Of a DNA stretch of 64,000 nt, positions 37,895 through 46,172 are shown in pieces. Source of the stretch: VRUE01 sp963702575. GTDB lineage: Bacteria; Actinomycetota; Thermoleophilia; Solirubrobacterales; 70-9. Below the pieces are notes generated by a model that did no database searches, was not told the origin of the DNA, and was given only the letters and a program-made list of their open reading frames with translations. The stretch lies in NCBI GenBank assembly GCA_963702575.1, contig CAVPCU010000002.1, forward strand, positions 744,001-808,000, given 5' to 3'. Made by a program: the position numbers and the translations under genes. Within the stretch, counting starts at the first letter, position 1, and every line of letters begins with the position of its first letter.

Positions 37895-38605
37895 ATGCCC
37901 CGCATCATCGTTTCCTACGACGACACCGACAACGACCGCGACGCGCTCTCCCTCGGCCGGCTGCTCGCCTTCTCCGGCGGCGACCTCTCGCTCGCCTACG
38001 TCCGCCACTCCGCCGGCGGCGCGCTCGAGCAGAAGGAGGCCGAGGAGCTGCTCGAGCGGGGCGCCGCCTCGGTCGGCGCCCCCGACATGCCCCGCCACGT
38101 GGTCGTCAACGCCGGCACCAGCGTCGGCCTGCGCGAGCTGGCCGAGCAGGAGAACGCCGAAATCATCGTCTTCGGCTCCGAGTACCGCACCGCCGACGGC
38201 CTGGTCAAGCCGGGGATCTCGGCGCACAAACTGCTGCTCGACGGGCCGGCGGCGATCGCCGTCGCCCCGGCCGGTCTGCGCTCGCGGCCCTCGGTCAGCG
38301 TCAACACGATCGGCGTCCTCGACGAGGGCGACGAGGCCGCGCGGGTGACCGCCCAGGGCCTCGCCTCGGCCCTCGGCGCCGCCGTCCGCGACGGCTCCCA
38401 CGGCCCGATCGACCTGCTCGTCGTCGGCTCGCGCCCGGAGGCCCACGCCGGTCGCGTGACGATCAGCGCCGCCACCGACTACGCGGTCGAGGCCGCCACC
38501 TGCCCGGTGCTAGTGGTGCCGCGCGGCGTCCCGATCGCCTTCGAGGGCGCCCCGGCGGCGCCGCAGCAGCCCGAGCAGCCGGACTCGCCGGCCGTCAGCG
38601 CCTGA
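37895..38605 (+). CDS. Tandem universal stress protein
   Basis: A 236-residue protein of two Usp-like halves. ATG 37895 has AAAGGAG seven bases upstream. The first half (MPRIIVSYDDTDNDRDAL, ENAEIIVFGSEYRTADG) is the better conserved; the second half ends LLVVGSRPEAHAGRVTI and CPVLVVPRGV, the Usp nucleotide-binding G-x2-G-x9 region being imperfect. A Pro/Gln tail closes it. The role is probably ATP-linked stress response. It may be controlled by the divergent LysR. Confidence 0.85.
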   Translation: MPRIIVSYDDTDNDRDALSLGRLLAFSGGDLSLAYVRHSAGGALEQKEAEELLERGAASVGAPDMPRHVVVNAGTSVGLRELAEQENAEIIVFGSEYRTADGLVKPGISAHKLLLDGPAAIAVAPAGLRSRPSVSVNTIGVLDEGDEAARVTAQGLASALGAAVRDGSHGPIDLLVVGSRPEAHAGRVTISAATDYAVEAATCPVLVVPRGVPIAFEGAPAAPQQPEQPDSPAVSA

Positions 38606-39035
38606 CGACGAGGATCACGGCCGCGACCTCCGGGTCGCGGCCGTCGATCGCCTTCTCGGCGTCGTTCAGGGCGACCGGCCGCGCCCGCTGGCCGCCGAGC
38701 ATCTCGGCGACCGTCGCCTCCGGCACCTCTGCCTCGACCACGAAGGCGTCGGGCAGCTTCGGCGGCTCGGTGTTCTCGAGCACGCGCCGGGTGACGTCCT
38801 CGGCCGAGCGCTCGGCGTTCGACCACCCCTGACCGAAGGAGAGGTCCGGCGGGTCGAGGTGGGGGCCTTCGAGAATCCGCAGGGCGCTCTCGCGCGGGTC
38901 CCACTCACGTTCGCCCAGCTCCACCTGGCGACCGGTCAGCCACGGCTCGAGGATCTGCTTCCGCGTCTCGTCCAGGCTCAGGTTGAAGGCACGCGCATGG
39001 TTGAGCCCACCGCTGATCTCGACGTGAAAGGGCAC
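38595..39035 (-). CDS. Conserved hypothetical protein
   Basis: A 146-residue protein starting MPFHVEISGGLNHARAFNLS. It reads as a single alpha+beta fold with FNLSLDETRKQILEPWLTG in the middle of the first half and DAFVVEAEVPEATVAEML and VAAVILVVRR later. No signal, cysteine or membrane segment. Its end overlaps the stress gene by 11 bases on the opposite strand. I do not recognise a characterised family. Confidence 0.75.
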   Translation of the reverse strand: MPFHVEISGGLNHARAFNLSLDETRKQILEPWLTGRQVELGEREWDPRESALRILEGPHLDPPDLSFGQGWSNAERSAEDVTRRVLENTEPPKLPDAFVVEAEVPEATVAEMLGGQRARPVALNDAEKAIDGRDPEVAAVILVVRR

Positions 39036-39064
39036 CCGCCGACCCTACCGGCGATGATCCCGGC

Positions 39065-39721
39065 GTGAGGCCCGCGCCGCCCGACGCCGTCGTCTTCGAC
39101 AACGACGGCCTCCTGCTCGACACCGAGTCGGTCTGGACGCGGGCCGAGCGCGACCTCTTCGAGCGCCGCGGGCTCGAGTTCACCCCGCAGCACAAGCACG
39201 AGCTGGTCGGCACCTCGGCCGCGGTCGCCGCGGGCGTCCTCGAACGGCGGCTGGACGAGTCGGGCCGCGGCGCGGCGCTGATCGAGGAGCTGAACGAGCT
39301 GGTGATCGCCGAGCTCGAGCACGGGGTGGAGGCGATGGTCGGCGCGCGCGAGCTGCTCGGGGAGCTGAGGGGGCGGGGGACGCCGATCGGCCTCGTCTCC
39401 AACTCGCCACTGCGCTTCGTCCGGCGCTCGCTCGAGATCGCCGGCTTCGAGGACCGCTTCGACGTCGTCCTCAGCGCCCACGAGGTGGCGGCGCCGAAGC
39501 CATCGCCGGACCCCTACCTCGAGGCCTGCCGCCGGCTCGGCGTCGCCGCCGGCCCGAACGTGGTCGCCCTCGAGGACTCGCCGACCGGCGTTGCCGCGGC
39601 CCGCGCCGCCGGCCTCACCGTGATCGGCATCCCCTCGCTGGAGGGCATCGCCCTCACAGAAGCCCACCACCTGGCCGAGTCGCTGCTCGACGACGTGGTG
39701 ACCCGCCGTCTGGCGCTCTAA
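39065..39721 (+). CDS. HAD-superfamily phosphatase, beta-phosphoglucomutase-like subfamily
   Basis: A 218-residue hydrolase from GTG 39065. Motif I is VVFDNDGLLLDTES with nucleophile and acid aspartates, motif II is GLVSNSP, the lysine of motif III is in AAPKPSPDPYL, and motif IV is VALEDSPTGVAAARAAG. A C1 helical cap lies between residues 15 and 85. Members dephosphorylate small sugar phosphates or phosphoglycolate; substrate unknown. It ends within four bases of the next, convergent gene. Confidence 0.92.
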   Translation: MRPAPPDAVVFDNDGLLLDTESVWTRAERDLFERRGLEFTPQHKHELVGTSAAVAAGVLERRLDESGRGAALIEELNELVIAELEHGVEAMVGARELLGELRGRGTPIGLVSNSPLRFVRRSLEIAGFEDRFDVVLSAHEVAAPKPSPDPYLEACRRLGVAAGPNVVALEDSPTGVAAARAAGLTVIGIPSLEGIALTEAHHLAESLLDDVVTRRLAL

Positions 39722-40596
39722 CCGCGCAAGACGCGGCGACGGCGCAAGACGCGCTCGGCGGTTTCGATCAGCTCGCGCACGCTGCGTTCTTGCTCGTCGT
39801 CGAGATCGCCGCGTAGGGCGAGGTTTGCGGCTTCGCCAGCTTCGTTGCGCCGTGCTTCCAGCGTCGCCATGTCCTCCTCGTGGCCGGGGTCGGCGAGGGC
39901 GCCGGAGAGCTCGACCAGCATCGCCTCGAGGGCGACGCGGAGCTGGAGGGCGGCCTCGCGCCGGCGGCCGGCGTCGAGGTCGGCGCGGGCGCGGAGCAGG
40001 AGCGTCTCGCAGGCGTCGATTCGCTCGCGCCCTCCGAGGACCGCGGCGAGCCGCTCCTGCGGGCGCATCTCTTCCTCGCGCTGGCGCCGCCGCGAGCCGG
40101 CGGCGCCGCGCGGGTCGATCCGCTGCGCCTCGGCAAAGCGCCCGGCTGCGAGCGCCTCGCCGCTGCCGTAGCCGATCCGCACCGCAACCGCGCGCTCAGG
40201 CCGGGTTTCGGCGCCATGCGGGTCGGCGGAGGCCGCGGCCTGTGCGTGCAACGCCCGGTTGAGCAGGCCGATCCCCTCGTCGAGGAGCGCCTCGACCGCC
40301 TCCTCGGAGGCCGCCGCCCCGGCGAGCCAACGGGCCGCGTCCGGCTCCGTCTCGAACGACTCGTGCGCGCGGACGGCCGTCGCCCGAGTCAGCGGCAGCG
40401 TCGCCGGGCCTCCGCCAGGCTGCTCGGCCTTCGGTCGCCGCCGGCGCCTCGGGGCCGGCGGCGGCGCGCCGAGGGTGGCGACGACGAGGACCCGCTGACG
40501 CTCCTCGCCGCCCTCGGCGCGGACCAGGTAGCGCCCGTCCGGCAGCGCGAGCGCGCCGGCGAACTCGAACTGCGTGAATCCGAAGAGCTGGGCCAG
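39718..40596 (-). CDS. Hypothetical protein with unresolved (probably CTG) start
   Basis: The frame is open from about 40618 to 39718, but the first ATG/GTG/TTG is a TTG at 40251. Coding-quality sequence clearly extends further upstream: an N-terminal segment reading AQLFGFTQFEFAGALALPDG then RYLVRAEGGEERQRVLVVA. CTG 40596 has GGGGAG about ten bases upstream and gives 292 residues. The C-terminal half is rich in Arg, Glu and Ala with a long helix (RRREAALQLRVALEAMLVEL). It follows the cell-wall hydrolase on the same strand by 22 bases. Function unknown. Confidence 0.62.
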   Translation of the reverse strand: MAQLFGFTQFEFAGALALPDGRYLVRAEGGEERQRVLVVATLGAPPPAPRRRRRPKAEQPGGGPATLPLTRATAVRAHESFETEPDAARWLAGAAASEEAVEALLDEGIGLLNRALHAQAAASADPHGAETRPERAVAVRIGYGSGEALAAGRFAEAQRIDPRGAAGSRRRQREEEMRPQERLAAVLGGRERIDACETLLLRARADLDAGRRREAALQLRVALEAMLVELSGALADPGHEEDMATLEARRNEAGEAANLALRGDLDDEQERSVRELIETAERVLRRRRVLRG

Positions 40597-40618
40597 GCGC
40601 CCGATTCTCCCCGAAGCG

Positions 40619-43306
40619 CTACTTGCCCGCTTCGGAAGCCTTGCCGCCGTCGGGTAGCGAGAACTTCGACGGCTGTTCGGACACGGTCGGGTTTTCGATC
40701 GTGCCGAGGCGCCTGATCAGGCGGTCCCACTTGCCCGGCGCCAGTTCGCCGAACTCGGGGAAGAGGGCGGAGGCGCTGCCGAGTTCGGCGAGGAAGGCCG
40801 CCATCTTCTTGCCCCAGACGGTTTCGTCGCCCTCCTGGTATTCGGCGTGGCTGAGCGGCGTCCCGTTGGCGTCGGCAAAGCCGATCTCGATCGAGCCGCC
40901 GGGGACGAAGGTCGCGATCTGCTGGCCGGCGGAGACGCGGTCGCCGGCTTTGACGTTCGCTTCGACGCCCTCGTTGACGAAGATCACCTGGCCGGCCGCG
41001 GGGCCGTCGAGCAGCCTGTACAGGACGCCGCCGCCTTCGGGCCAGCCGGGCGCACCGGTGGCGAGGATCTCGGCGTCGCCGACGGCGAGGATCGGCCCGG
41101 TGCCGGTGAAGTCGACCCCCTGGTCGATCCGGCCCTGTGCGGCGCTGACGAACGGGCTCACGTATTCGGCTTCGAAGCCCGGCGAGTAGCCGATGTGGAC
41201 GTGGTCGAAGTGATCGGGCAGGGCGAAGCTGGTTTCGCCGGGGAGGTCCTCGAGCGAGATCACCTGGTGGGGGTGCATCGTGCCCTGCAGCTGGAGCACG
41301 GTCTTGATCAGCTCGTCGGTCAGCGTGCCCGGCCCCTGGTGCCCGGTGACCGGCACGCCGTCGATTTCGGCGATGTCGACCGCGTCCCCGGTCGAGTGCT
41401 CGGAGACGTTGCCCGAGCTGGTCAGGTCGCTGTGGCCGCATTTGAGCGCGCTGATCTGCAGCTGGAAGCCCTTCGCCGAGAGGTACTCGAGCATCGCCAG
41501 CACCCGGCGGTCGATCTGGCCGGTGGCGATGTCGGTGCGCCCGCAGGGGTAGATCGAGAGCTGCTTGTCGGCGAGGACGCGCTGCTCGAGCGCGTCCTTG
41601 GGGAGCAGCAGGATGCCGGCGCCGCCGAGACCGGCGGCGAGCGGGTTGCGCCCCGTGGTGCGGTAGAGCGCGGTCGCTTCGAGCAGCTTCCAGCCGTCGA
41701 GGATCGGCTTCGGGTCGATTTGCGGAGCGCCGCGGCCGGCGGGGCGGATCGAGAAGTTGAGGTGAGCGGAGACCCCGCTCTCGCCGGGCGCTATCCGCGC
41801 CAGAGCCGTTCCAGCTATAACCCTCGACCCGACCTTTAGGGTTCCGACAGAGCCCTCGCCAGAGGCCCCGGCGTCCTTCTGCCCGCGCCTTGCGGCCCGT
41901 CCCGGCAGCGCGTAGAGGCGCGGGCGCAGGTCCTGGCTGTCGGTCGGCACGTGGTGGGAGCCGCCCGCGGCGAGGACCAACGAGCGCTGGTGGCGGACGA
42001 ACCGGCCCAGCTCGGCATAGGTGAAGCGGTTGCCGTAGGCGTCTTCGAGGACCAGGTAGCGGCCGAGCTTCTTCGAGCTCCCCATCTTCCGCACGACCCC
42101 GTCGTTGACGGCGACCACCGGGGCGCCGGCCTTGGCGAAGATGTCGATCCCGTGCCGCGTTGGCGAGGGGGAGGCCTGGCCCGCCGCCCGCGCGGCGAGT
42201 TCGTCGGCGTAGCGCGCGTCGGCGGCGACCGGGAAGTGCGCCCCCTCGGTCAGGCCGGTCAGCGAGCCGACCAGGGCGGGCGGCAGCTTGCCGTAGGCGC
42301 GGGCGTCGCTGAGCACCTCCTGCACGTACCAGTCGGCGTGGTTGTAGGCGAAGATCGCGTGGTAGAGGTCCTTGCTCCCACCGGCCACCTTGAGGTAATG
42401 GGCGGCGGCGCAGATCGCGTCGACCGGGTTGTAGGGGTCCTTGCGGCCGTCGCCGTTGGCGTCAAGCCCGTATTCCTGCCAGCTCGAGGGCAGGAACTGC
42501 ATCCACCCGACCGCGCCGGCGGTCGAGGTGCCGAGGTTGGTGCCGAAGTCGGACTCGATCTTGTTGATCGAGGCGAGCACCTCCCAGGGGATCCCGTACT
42601 CGGTCCCGCAGGCCTGGTAGATCGGCAGCAGGAAGGGCGGGATCTCGAACGAGTCGATGACGAAGTTGGGCACGCCGGCCGGCGCCGGCCCGAAGCTGGC
42701 GACCGTGGTCGAGGGGTTGGCTTCGGTGGGAGCGCCGCCCGTGCCGAACTGGGAGCCGCCGCTGCTCCCTTCGGCCGGCGCCGGCTGCACGCCCGCGGTC
42801 GCGCTCGGGGCCGCCACGCCGCCATTGGCGCCGCCGGGAGCGCCGATGCCTTCATTGTGCTTGACGCCGCCGCCTTCGGTCGGCTGCGCTTCGGCGGCGC
42901 GCAGCGGGCTGCCGGCCTGCACCTGGGGCTGCTGCGGCTGCGATTCCGCCGGAGCCGCTTCGGCCCCGGCTTCGGCCGGCGGCTTGGAGTCCTCTTCGGG
43001 CCCGTAGGAGCAGCCGGGGTCTTCGGCGTCGATCAGCCCATCGCCGTCGTCGTCGACTCCGTTTTCGCACTGCTTGGCCGCGGGCGCCGCCAGCGTCCCG
43101 GGGAACCGTTCGGTGGCCCGACCCGCGCCGAGGCCGGTGGTCGGGTCCGCTCCGGCCATGCCGACGCCCAGCGCCGTCACGACGGCGAATCCCGCCAGAG
43201 CGATCGTCAGTGCGAGCTTGTGTCTCATGCCAAGGCGCCTCGGTGCTACCCGGCGCAGCGCCTGCGAGCCGCGCCGCCACTCTTCCCACGGATCGAGTTC
43301 GGCCAC
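40619..43306 (-). CDS. Multidomain cell-wall hydrolase: lytic transglycosylase, M23-like, M15-like, M23-like
   Basis: About 895 residues from GTG 43306 (TTG 43333 would add nine). After a membrane anchor/signal (residues 36-60 of the longer form) come a Ca-binding-like NGVDDDGDGLID, a low-complexity linker, and an SLT-type lytic transglycosylase (PWEVLASINKIESDFG with catalytic Glu, GAVGWMQFLPSSW, FAYNHADWYV; about 240-345). Next is an M23 fold (RHGIDIFAKAGAPVVAVNDG ... HLNFSI; 390-535), an M15-like peptidase (SEHSTGDAVDIAEIDG, DHFDHVHIGY; 600-720) and a last M23-like domain (IDQGVDFTGTGP). The first M23 has HxN in place of HxH and the last has Gln for the first His, so both may be binding domains. 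Confidence 0.85.
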   Translation of the reverse strand: MAELDPWEEWRRGSQALRRVAPRRLGMRHKLALTIALAGFAVVTALGVGMAGADPTTGLGAGRATERFPGTLAAPAAKQCENGVDDDGDGLIDAEDPGCSYGPEEDSKPPAEAGAEAAPAESQPQQPQVQAGSPLRAAEAQPTEGGGVKHNEGIGAPGGANGGVAAPSATAGVQPAPAEGSSGGSQFGTGGAPTEANPSTTVASFGPAPAGVPNFVIDSFEIPPFLLPIYQACGTEYGIPWEVLASINKIESDFGTNLGTSTAGAVGWMQFLPSSWQEYGLDANGDGRKDPYNPVDAICAAAHYLKVAGGSKDLYHAIFAYNHADWYVQEVLSDARAYGKLPPALVGSLTGLTEGAHFPVAADARYADELAARAAGQASPSPTRHGIDIFAKAGAPVVAVNDGVVRKMGSSKKLGRYLVLEDAYGNRFTYAELGRFVRHQRSLVLAAGGSHHVPTDSQDLRPRLYALPGRAARRGQKDAGASGEGSVGTLKVGSRVIAGTALARIAPGESGVSAHLNFSIRPAGRGAPQIDPKPILDGWKLLEATALYRTTGRNPLAAGLGGAGILLLPKDALEQRVLADKQLSIYPCGRTDIATGQIDRRVLAMLEYLSAKGFQLQISALKCGHSDLTSSGNVSEHSTGDAVDIAEIDGVPVTGHQGPGTLTDELIKTVLQLQGTMHPHQVISLEDLPGETSFALPDHFDHVHIGYSPGFEAEYVSPFVSAAQGRIDQGVDFTGTGPILAVGDAEILATGAPGWPEGGGVLYRLLDGPAAGQVIFVNEGVEANVKAGDRVSAGQQIATFVPGGSIEIGFADANGTPLSHAEYQEGDETVWGKKMAAFLAELGSASALFPEFGELAPGKWDRLIRRLGTIENPTVSEQPSKFSLPDGGKASEAGK

Positions 43307-43368
43307 GCTACTGACTCGGGCGGACTGCTGCAATCCGGGAGCTCGGCCCCCAGGCTAAGGTGTCTTTC

Positions 43369-43704
43369 GTGAGCCACGACGAAGACGATCAGGACGGCCT
43401 GCGGGCCCGCAGCGAGCAGGCGATAGGCGAGCTGGCGCAGGCGCTGCTCGACAGCCAGGTGCTGGAGAACGCCGTCGCCGCGGCCTTCGGCGCGCGCGAG
43501 AAGGCGCTCGAGGCCCAGCAGGCGGCGATGGCCGCGCTGAACCTGCCCTCGGCCGGCGACGTCGAGCGGCTCGAGCGCCGCCTGCGCTCGCTCTCCCAGC
43601 GCCTGGAAGAGGTCGAGGACGAGTTGGACCGGGTCGGGCGCGAGGCCAGCGGACTGCGCCGCGAGCTCGCAGCTGAACGACGCGAAAAGGCGGAGGACAG
43701 CTAA
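43369..43704 (+). CDS. Coiled-coil protein
   Basis: A 111-residue protein from GTG 43369 (an in-frame GTG at 43360 adds three residues), divergent from the cell-wall hydrolase. It is mostly helical: residues 10-60 are amphipathic (AIGELAQALLDSQVLENAVA) and from about 65 a clear coiled coil runs RLERRLRSLSQRLEEVEDEL with heptad Leu. It resembles polyhydroxyalkanoate-granule or envelope-associated coiled-coil proteins only in composition. Function unknown. Confidence 0.72.
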   Translation: MSHDEDDQDGLRARSEQAIGELAQALLDSQVLENAVAAAFGAREKALEAQQAAMAALNLPSAGDVERLERRLRSLSQRLEEVEDELDRVGREASGLRRELAAERREKAEDS

Positions 43705-43710
43705 ACTCTA

Positions 43711-43733
43711 ACTCTCAGCTTTAGGTTGAGAGT
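43711..43733. terminator. Hairpin between convergent coiled-coil and phosphorylase genes
   Basis: ACTCTCA (43711-43717) and TGAGAGT (43727-43733) form a perfect 7-bp stem around 9 bases, overlapping the phosphorylase stop. It may end both transcripts, but there is no clear T tract. Confidence 0.4.
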
Positions 43734-44392
43734 ACGACCAAGGCGGCGCCTCCGGCCAGCTTCGCCGCCGCCTCGAGCCCGGCGTCGTCGAGGACCTCAT
43801 CGCCGCCGATTTGCTCGCTGACGATCAGCACTGCCGCGGCGGCGATCTGCAGCTCTTGGGCCCGGGCGAGCACGGCGGCCGTCTGCATGTCGGCCGCTAG
43901 GGCACCGTCGGGGAGCTCTTCCGGGTCGGTCGGCATCGAGTCGAAGCTGGCGATCCTCGCCCCGCGGGCCGCGCCGGCCTCGCCGCCGAGTCGCCGCCGC
44001 AGCTCGGGGTCGGGCTCGACCGCGCCGCCGGGCGCCAGCCCGAAGGAGGCGGCGCTGCCGCCGCAGCCGATCGCCGCGTCGACGAGCAGCAGCTCTCCGC
44101 ACGCCGCCGCGGCCATCCCGGCGCAGGTGCCGACCCGCACCGCGCGCCGCACGCCCAGCTCGGCCAGGTCGGCGAGCACCGCGGCGGCGCTCGGCCCGCC
44201 GATCCCGGTCGCCTGGATGGTCAGCTCGCGCCCGCCTTTGGTCCGGCCCGAGTACCCCCAGAGGCCGCGCGCGTGGTTGCTCATCCGCGGCTCGACCAGC
44301 AGCTCCTGGGCGAGCAGCAGCGAGCGGCCGGGATCGCCGACCAGGATCGCGTCGGCGGCGACCGCTGCTTTTGGCCGGAGCCGGGCGGGCAT
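43721..44392 (-). CDS. Purine/uridine phosphorylase-family protein
   Basis: A 223-residue protein of the PNP/UDP family, which cleaves nucleosides with phosphate. ATG 44392 (MPARLRPKAAVAADAILVGD) is chosen; a much longer open frame upstream only opposes other genes. VGDPGRSLLLAQELL, GIGGPSAAAVLADLAELGV and RVGTCAGMAAAACGELLL match DeoD-type enzymes, and SDSMPTDPEE-like FDSMPTDPEELPDG and ADMQTAAVLARAQEL hold the substrate-binding Met-Glu region, although the usual Glu is Gln here. Activity is therefore uncertain. Confidence 0.83.
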   Translation of the reverse strand: MPARLRPKAAVAADAILVGDPGRSLLLAQELLVEPRMSNHARGLWGYSGRTKGGRELTIQATGIGGPSAAAVLADLAELGVRRAVRVGTCAGMAAAACGELLLVDAAIGCGGSAASFGLAPGGAVEPDPELRRRLGGEAGAARGARIASFDSMPTDPEELPDGALAADMQTAAVLARAQELQIAAAAVLIVSEQIGGDEVLDDAGLEAAAKLAGGAALVVLST

Positions 44393-44460
44393 GCGGCGCC
44401 ATCTTTCCACTCGTGAGAGCGAGGCGGCGCGGATTTTCGCCAACCGTCCAAAGATCGGCC

Positions 44461-44484
44461 GGGCCAAAGCTCGTAGCTTGGCCC
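44461..44484 (+). promoter_or_regulatory. Hairpin upstream of the P-II gene
   Basis: GGGCCAAAGC pairs with GCTTGGCCC with one bulged A and a 5-base loop, 37 bases before the P-II start. There is no T tract, so it is likelier a leader structure or protein site than a terminator. Confidence 0.35.
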
Positions 44485-44521
44485 CACCGTCAGCTCGGAT
44501 CGGATCAGGAGACTGGAGCGC

Positions 44522-44890
44522 ATGAAAAAGGTGGAGGCCTTCATTCGCCACGAGGCGTTCGAGCCGATCCGGGCCGAGCTGCTCGACCGGGGGCTTCCCT
44601 CGCTCTCGGTCGTCGAGGCGAAGGGGTCGGGGCGGCAGAAGGGGATGGTCGAGCGCTACCGGGGCTCGAGCCTGACCGTCAACGTCCGGCCCAAGCTGAA
44701 GCTCGAGGTCGTCGTCGAGGACAAGGACACGGCGCTGGTCGTCGAGGCCATCCTCAAGCACGCCCGCACGGGCGAGGTGGGCGACGGCAAGATCTTCGTC
44801 CTGCCGGTGGAGGAAGCGATCCGCATCCGCACCGGCGAGGACGGAGAGGAGGTACTCCAAGCGCACTCCGAGGAGGAGATACCCGCCTAA
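44522..44890 (+). CDS. P-II family nitrogen regulatory protein, atypical T-loop
   Basis: A 122-residue trimeric sensor of ATP/ADP and 2-oxoglutarate. The frame aligns position for position with E. coli GlnB: Gln39 in GRQKG, Tyr46, then the T-loop RGSSLTVNVRPK, and the C-terminal GDGKIFVLPVEEAIRIRTG with ATP-binding Arg101 and Arg103. Position 51, the Tyr that is uridylylated or adenylylated elsewhere, is Leu; position 49 is Ser, as in cyanobacteria where it is phosphorylated. The gene stands alone, apart from amt. Confidence 0.93.
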   Translation: MKKVEAFIRHEAFEPIRAELLDRGLPSLSVVEAKGSGRQKGMVERYRGSSLTVNVRPKLKLEVVVEDKDTALVVEAILKHARTGEVGDGKIFVLPVEEAIRIRTGEDGEEVLQAHSEEEIPA

Positions 44891-44914
44891 TCGCGGCGCT
44901 GGAGGAGACGAGTG

Positions 44915-44947
44915 GCCGGGCGGGGCGACTCCCACGCCCCGCCCGGC
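44915..44947 (+). terminator. Intrinsic terminator after the P-II gene
   Basis: GCCGGGCGGGGCG (44915-44927) pairs perfectly with CGCCCCGCCCGGC (44935-44947) across a 7-base loop, followed by GTTTGT. It lies 25 bases after the P-II stop and just before the cyclase gene. Confidence 0.85.
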
Positions 44948-44981
44948 GTTTGTCCCCGTTGGCGCGTAGCCTCGGGCGCCG

Positions 44982-46172
44982 ATGCCCGCCGACGAGCGCA
45001 TATCGCTGAGCGAGGCCTCGCGACGCTCGGGCGTCTCGGCGAGCACGCTGAGGCGCTGGGCGGCGGAGAAGGTGGTGCCGGTGCGACGCGGCCGCTGGAC
45101 GGCCGCCGCGGCGGCCCAGGCCCGGGTGGTCGCGCGGATGCGCGAGCGCGGCCACTCGCTCGAGGAGCTGAAGCGGGCCGGGCGCGAGGGGCGGCTCGCC
45201 TTCGGCTTCGTCGAGGAGCTCTTCCCCAGCGCCGAGGAGCAGGTGACGGTCGAGGAGGTGGCGCGCGAGACCGGCCTCGAGCCGGAGCTGATCGAACGCG
45301 TCCTGGTGATCCTCGGCACCCCGCTCGGCCGCGAGCGCCTGCTCGGCCCCGAGGACGTGCGGGCGCTGCGCCACTGCGCCCGCATGCTCGCCGCCGGCTT
45401 CCCCCTCGTCGCCTTCCTGCAGATCGTCCGCGTCTACGTGCAGTCGCTGCGGCGGATCGCCGAGACCGAGGTCCGCCTCTTCCACCTCTACGTGCACGAG
45501 CCGATGATCCGCGACGCCCTGCCCGAGCTGGAGATCGCCGAGGAGATGGGCGAGCTGGCGGCCGACATCCTGCCGCTGGCGGCGCCGCTGACCGAGTACC
45601 TGCACACCCGCTACCTGCGTTACTTCATGGAACAGGACGTGGTCGGGCACATGGAGACCGACCTCGACGCGACCGTCTCGGAGCTGGGCGAGGTCCCGGT
45701 CACCCTCTGCTTCATCGACCTCACCGGGTTCACCCGCTACACCGAGGAGGAAGGCGACCTCGAGGCGCTCGACGTGGTCGAGAACTTCGTCGAGACGGTC
45801 GAAGCGACGATGCCCGCCGAGGCGACGATCGTGAAGACGATCGGCGACGAGGTGATGGTCGTCTCGCCCGAACCCGGCTCGCTGACCGAGTGGGCCGTCG
45901 GCCTGCTCGGCCGCTTCCCCGAGCGCCCCCGCCCGCGCGTCGGCATCCACTACGCCAGCGCCGTCTACCGCGACGGCGACTACTTCGGCACCCACGTCAA
46001 CCTCACCCACCGGGTCGTCGGCCGCGCCCAGGCCGGCGAGGTGCTGGTCACCGACCGCGTCGCCGACGCGCTCCCCGGCCGCGGCCTCGCCTGCGAGGCG
46101 ATCGGCGAGGTCAGCCTCCAAGGGTTCCCGGTGCCGACGCCGCTCTACGTTGTGAGGGATGCGACCGGGTGA
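44982..46172 (+). CDS. MerR-type HTH / class III adenylate cyclase fusion
   Basis: A 396-residue protein. Residues 6-40 form a MerR/excisionase-like helix-turn-helix (ISLSEASRRSGVSASTLRRW), 80-220 a helical regulatory region resembling adenylate-cyclase regulatory domains, and 235-380 a class III catalytic domain. Metal ligands are D246 (FIDLTGFTRYT) and D289 (KTIGDEVMV); K285 and D333 (RDGDYFG) are the adenine-specifying pair; N340 and R344 (HVNLTHRVVGRA) are the transition-state pair. All are intact, so cAMP synthesis is expected. No membrane segment. tilS overlaps its end by 14 bases. Confidence 0.9.
   Translation: MPADERISLSEASRRSGVSASTLRRWAAEKVVPVRRGRWTAAAAAQARVVARMRERGHSLEELKRAGREGRLAFGFVEELFPSAEEQVTVEEVARETGLEPELIERVLVILGTPLGRERLLGPEDVRALRHCARMLAAGFPLVAFLQIVRVYVQSLRRIAETEVRLFHLYVHEPMIRDALPELEIAEEMGELAADILPLAAPLTEYLHTRYLRYFMEQDVVGHMETDLDATVSELGEVPVTLCFIDLTGFTRYTEEEGDLEALDVVENFVETVEATMPAEATIVKTIGDEVMVVSPEPGSLTEWAVGLLGRFPERPRPRVGIHYASAVYRDGDYFGTHVNLTHRVVGRAQAGEVLVTDRVADALPGRGLACEAIGEVSLQGFPVPTPLYVVRDATG

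Noticed and set aside
44393..45385. Upstream extension of the phosphorylase frame to 554 residues
   Set aside because: It runs antisense to the P-II and cyclase genes, which have full motif sets.
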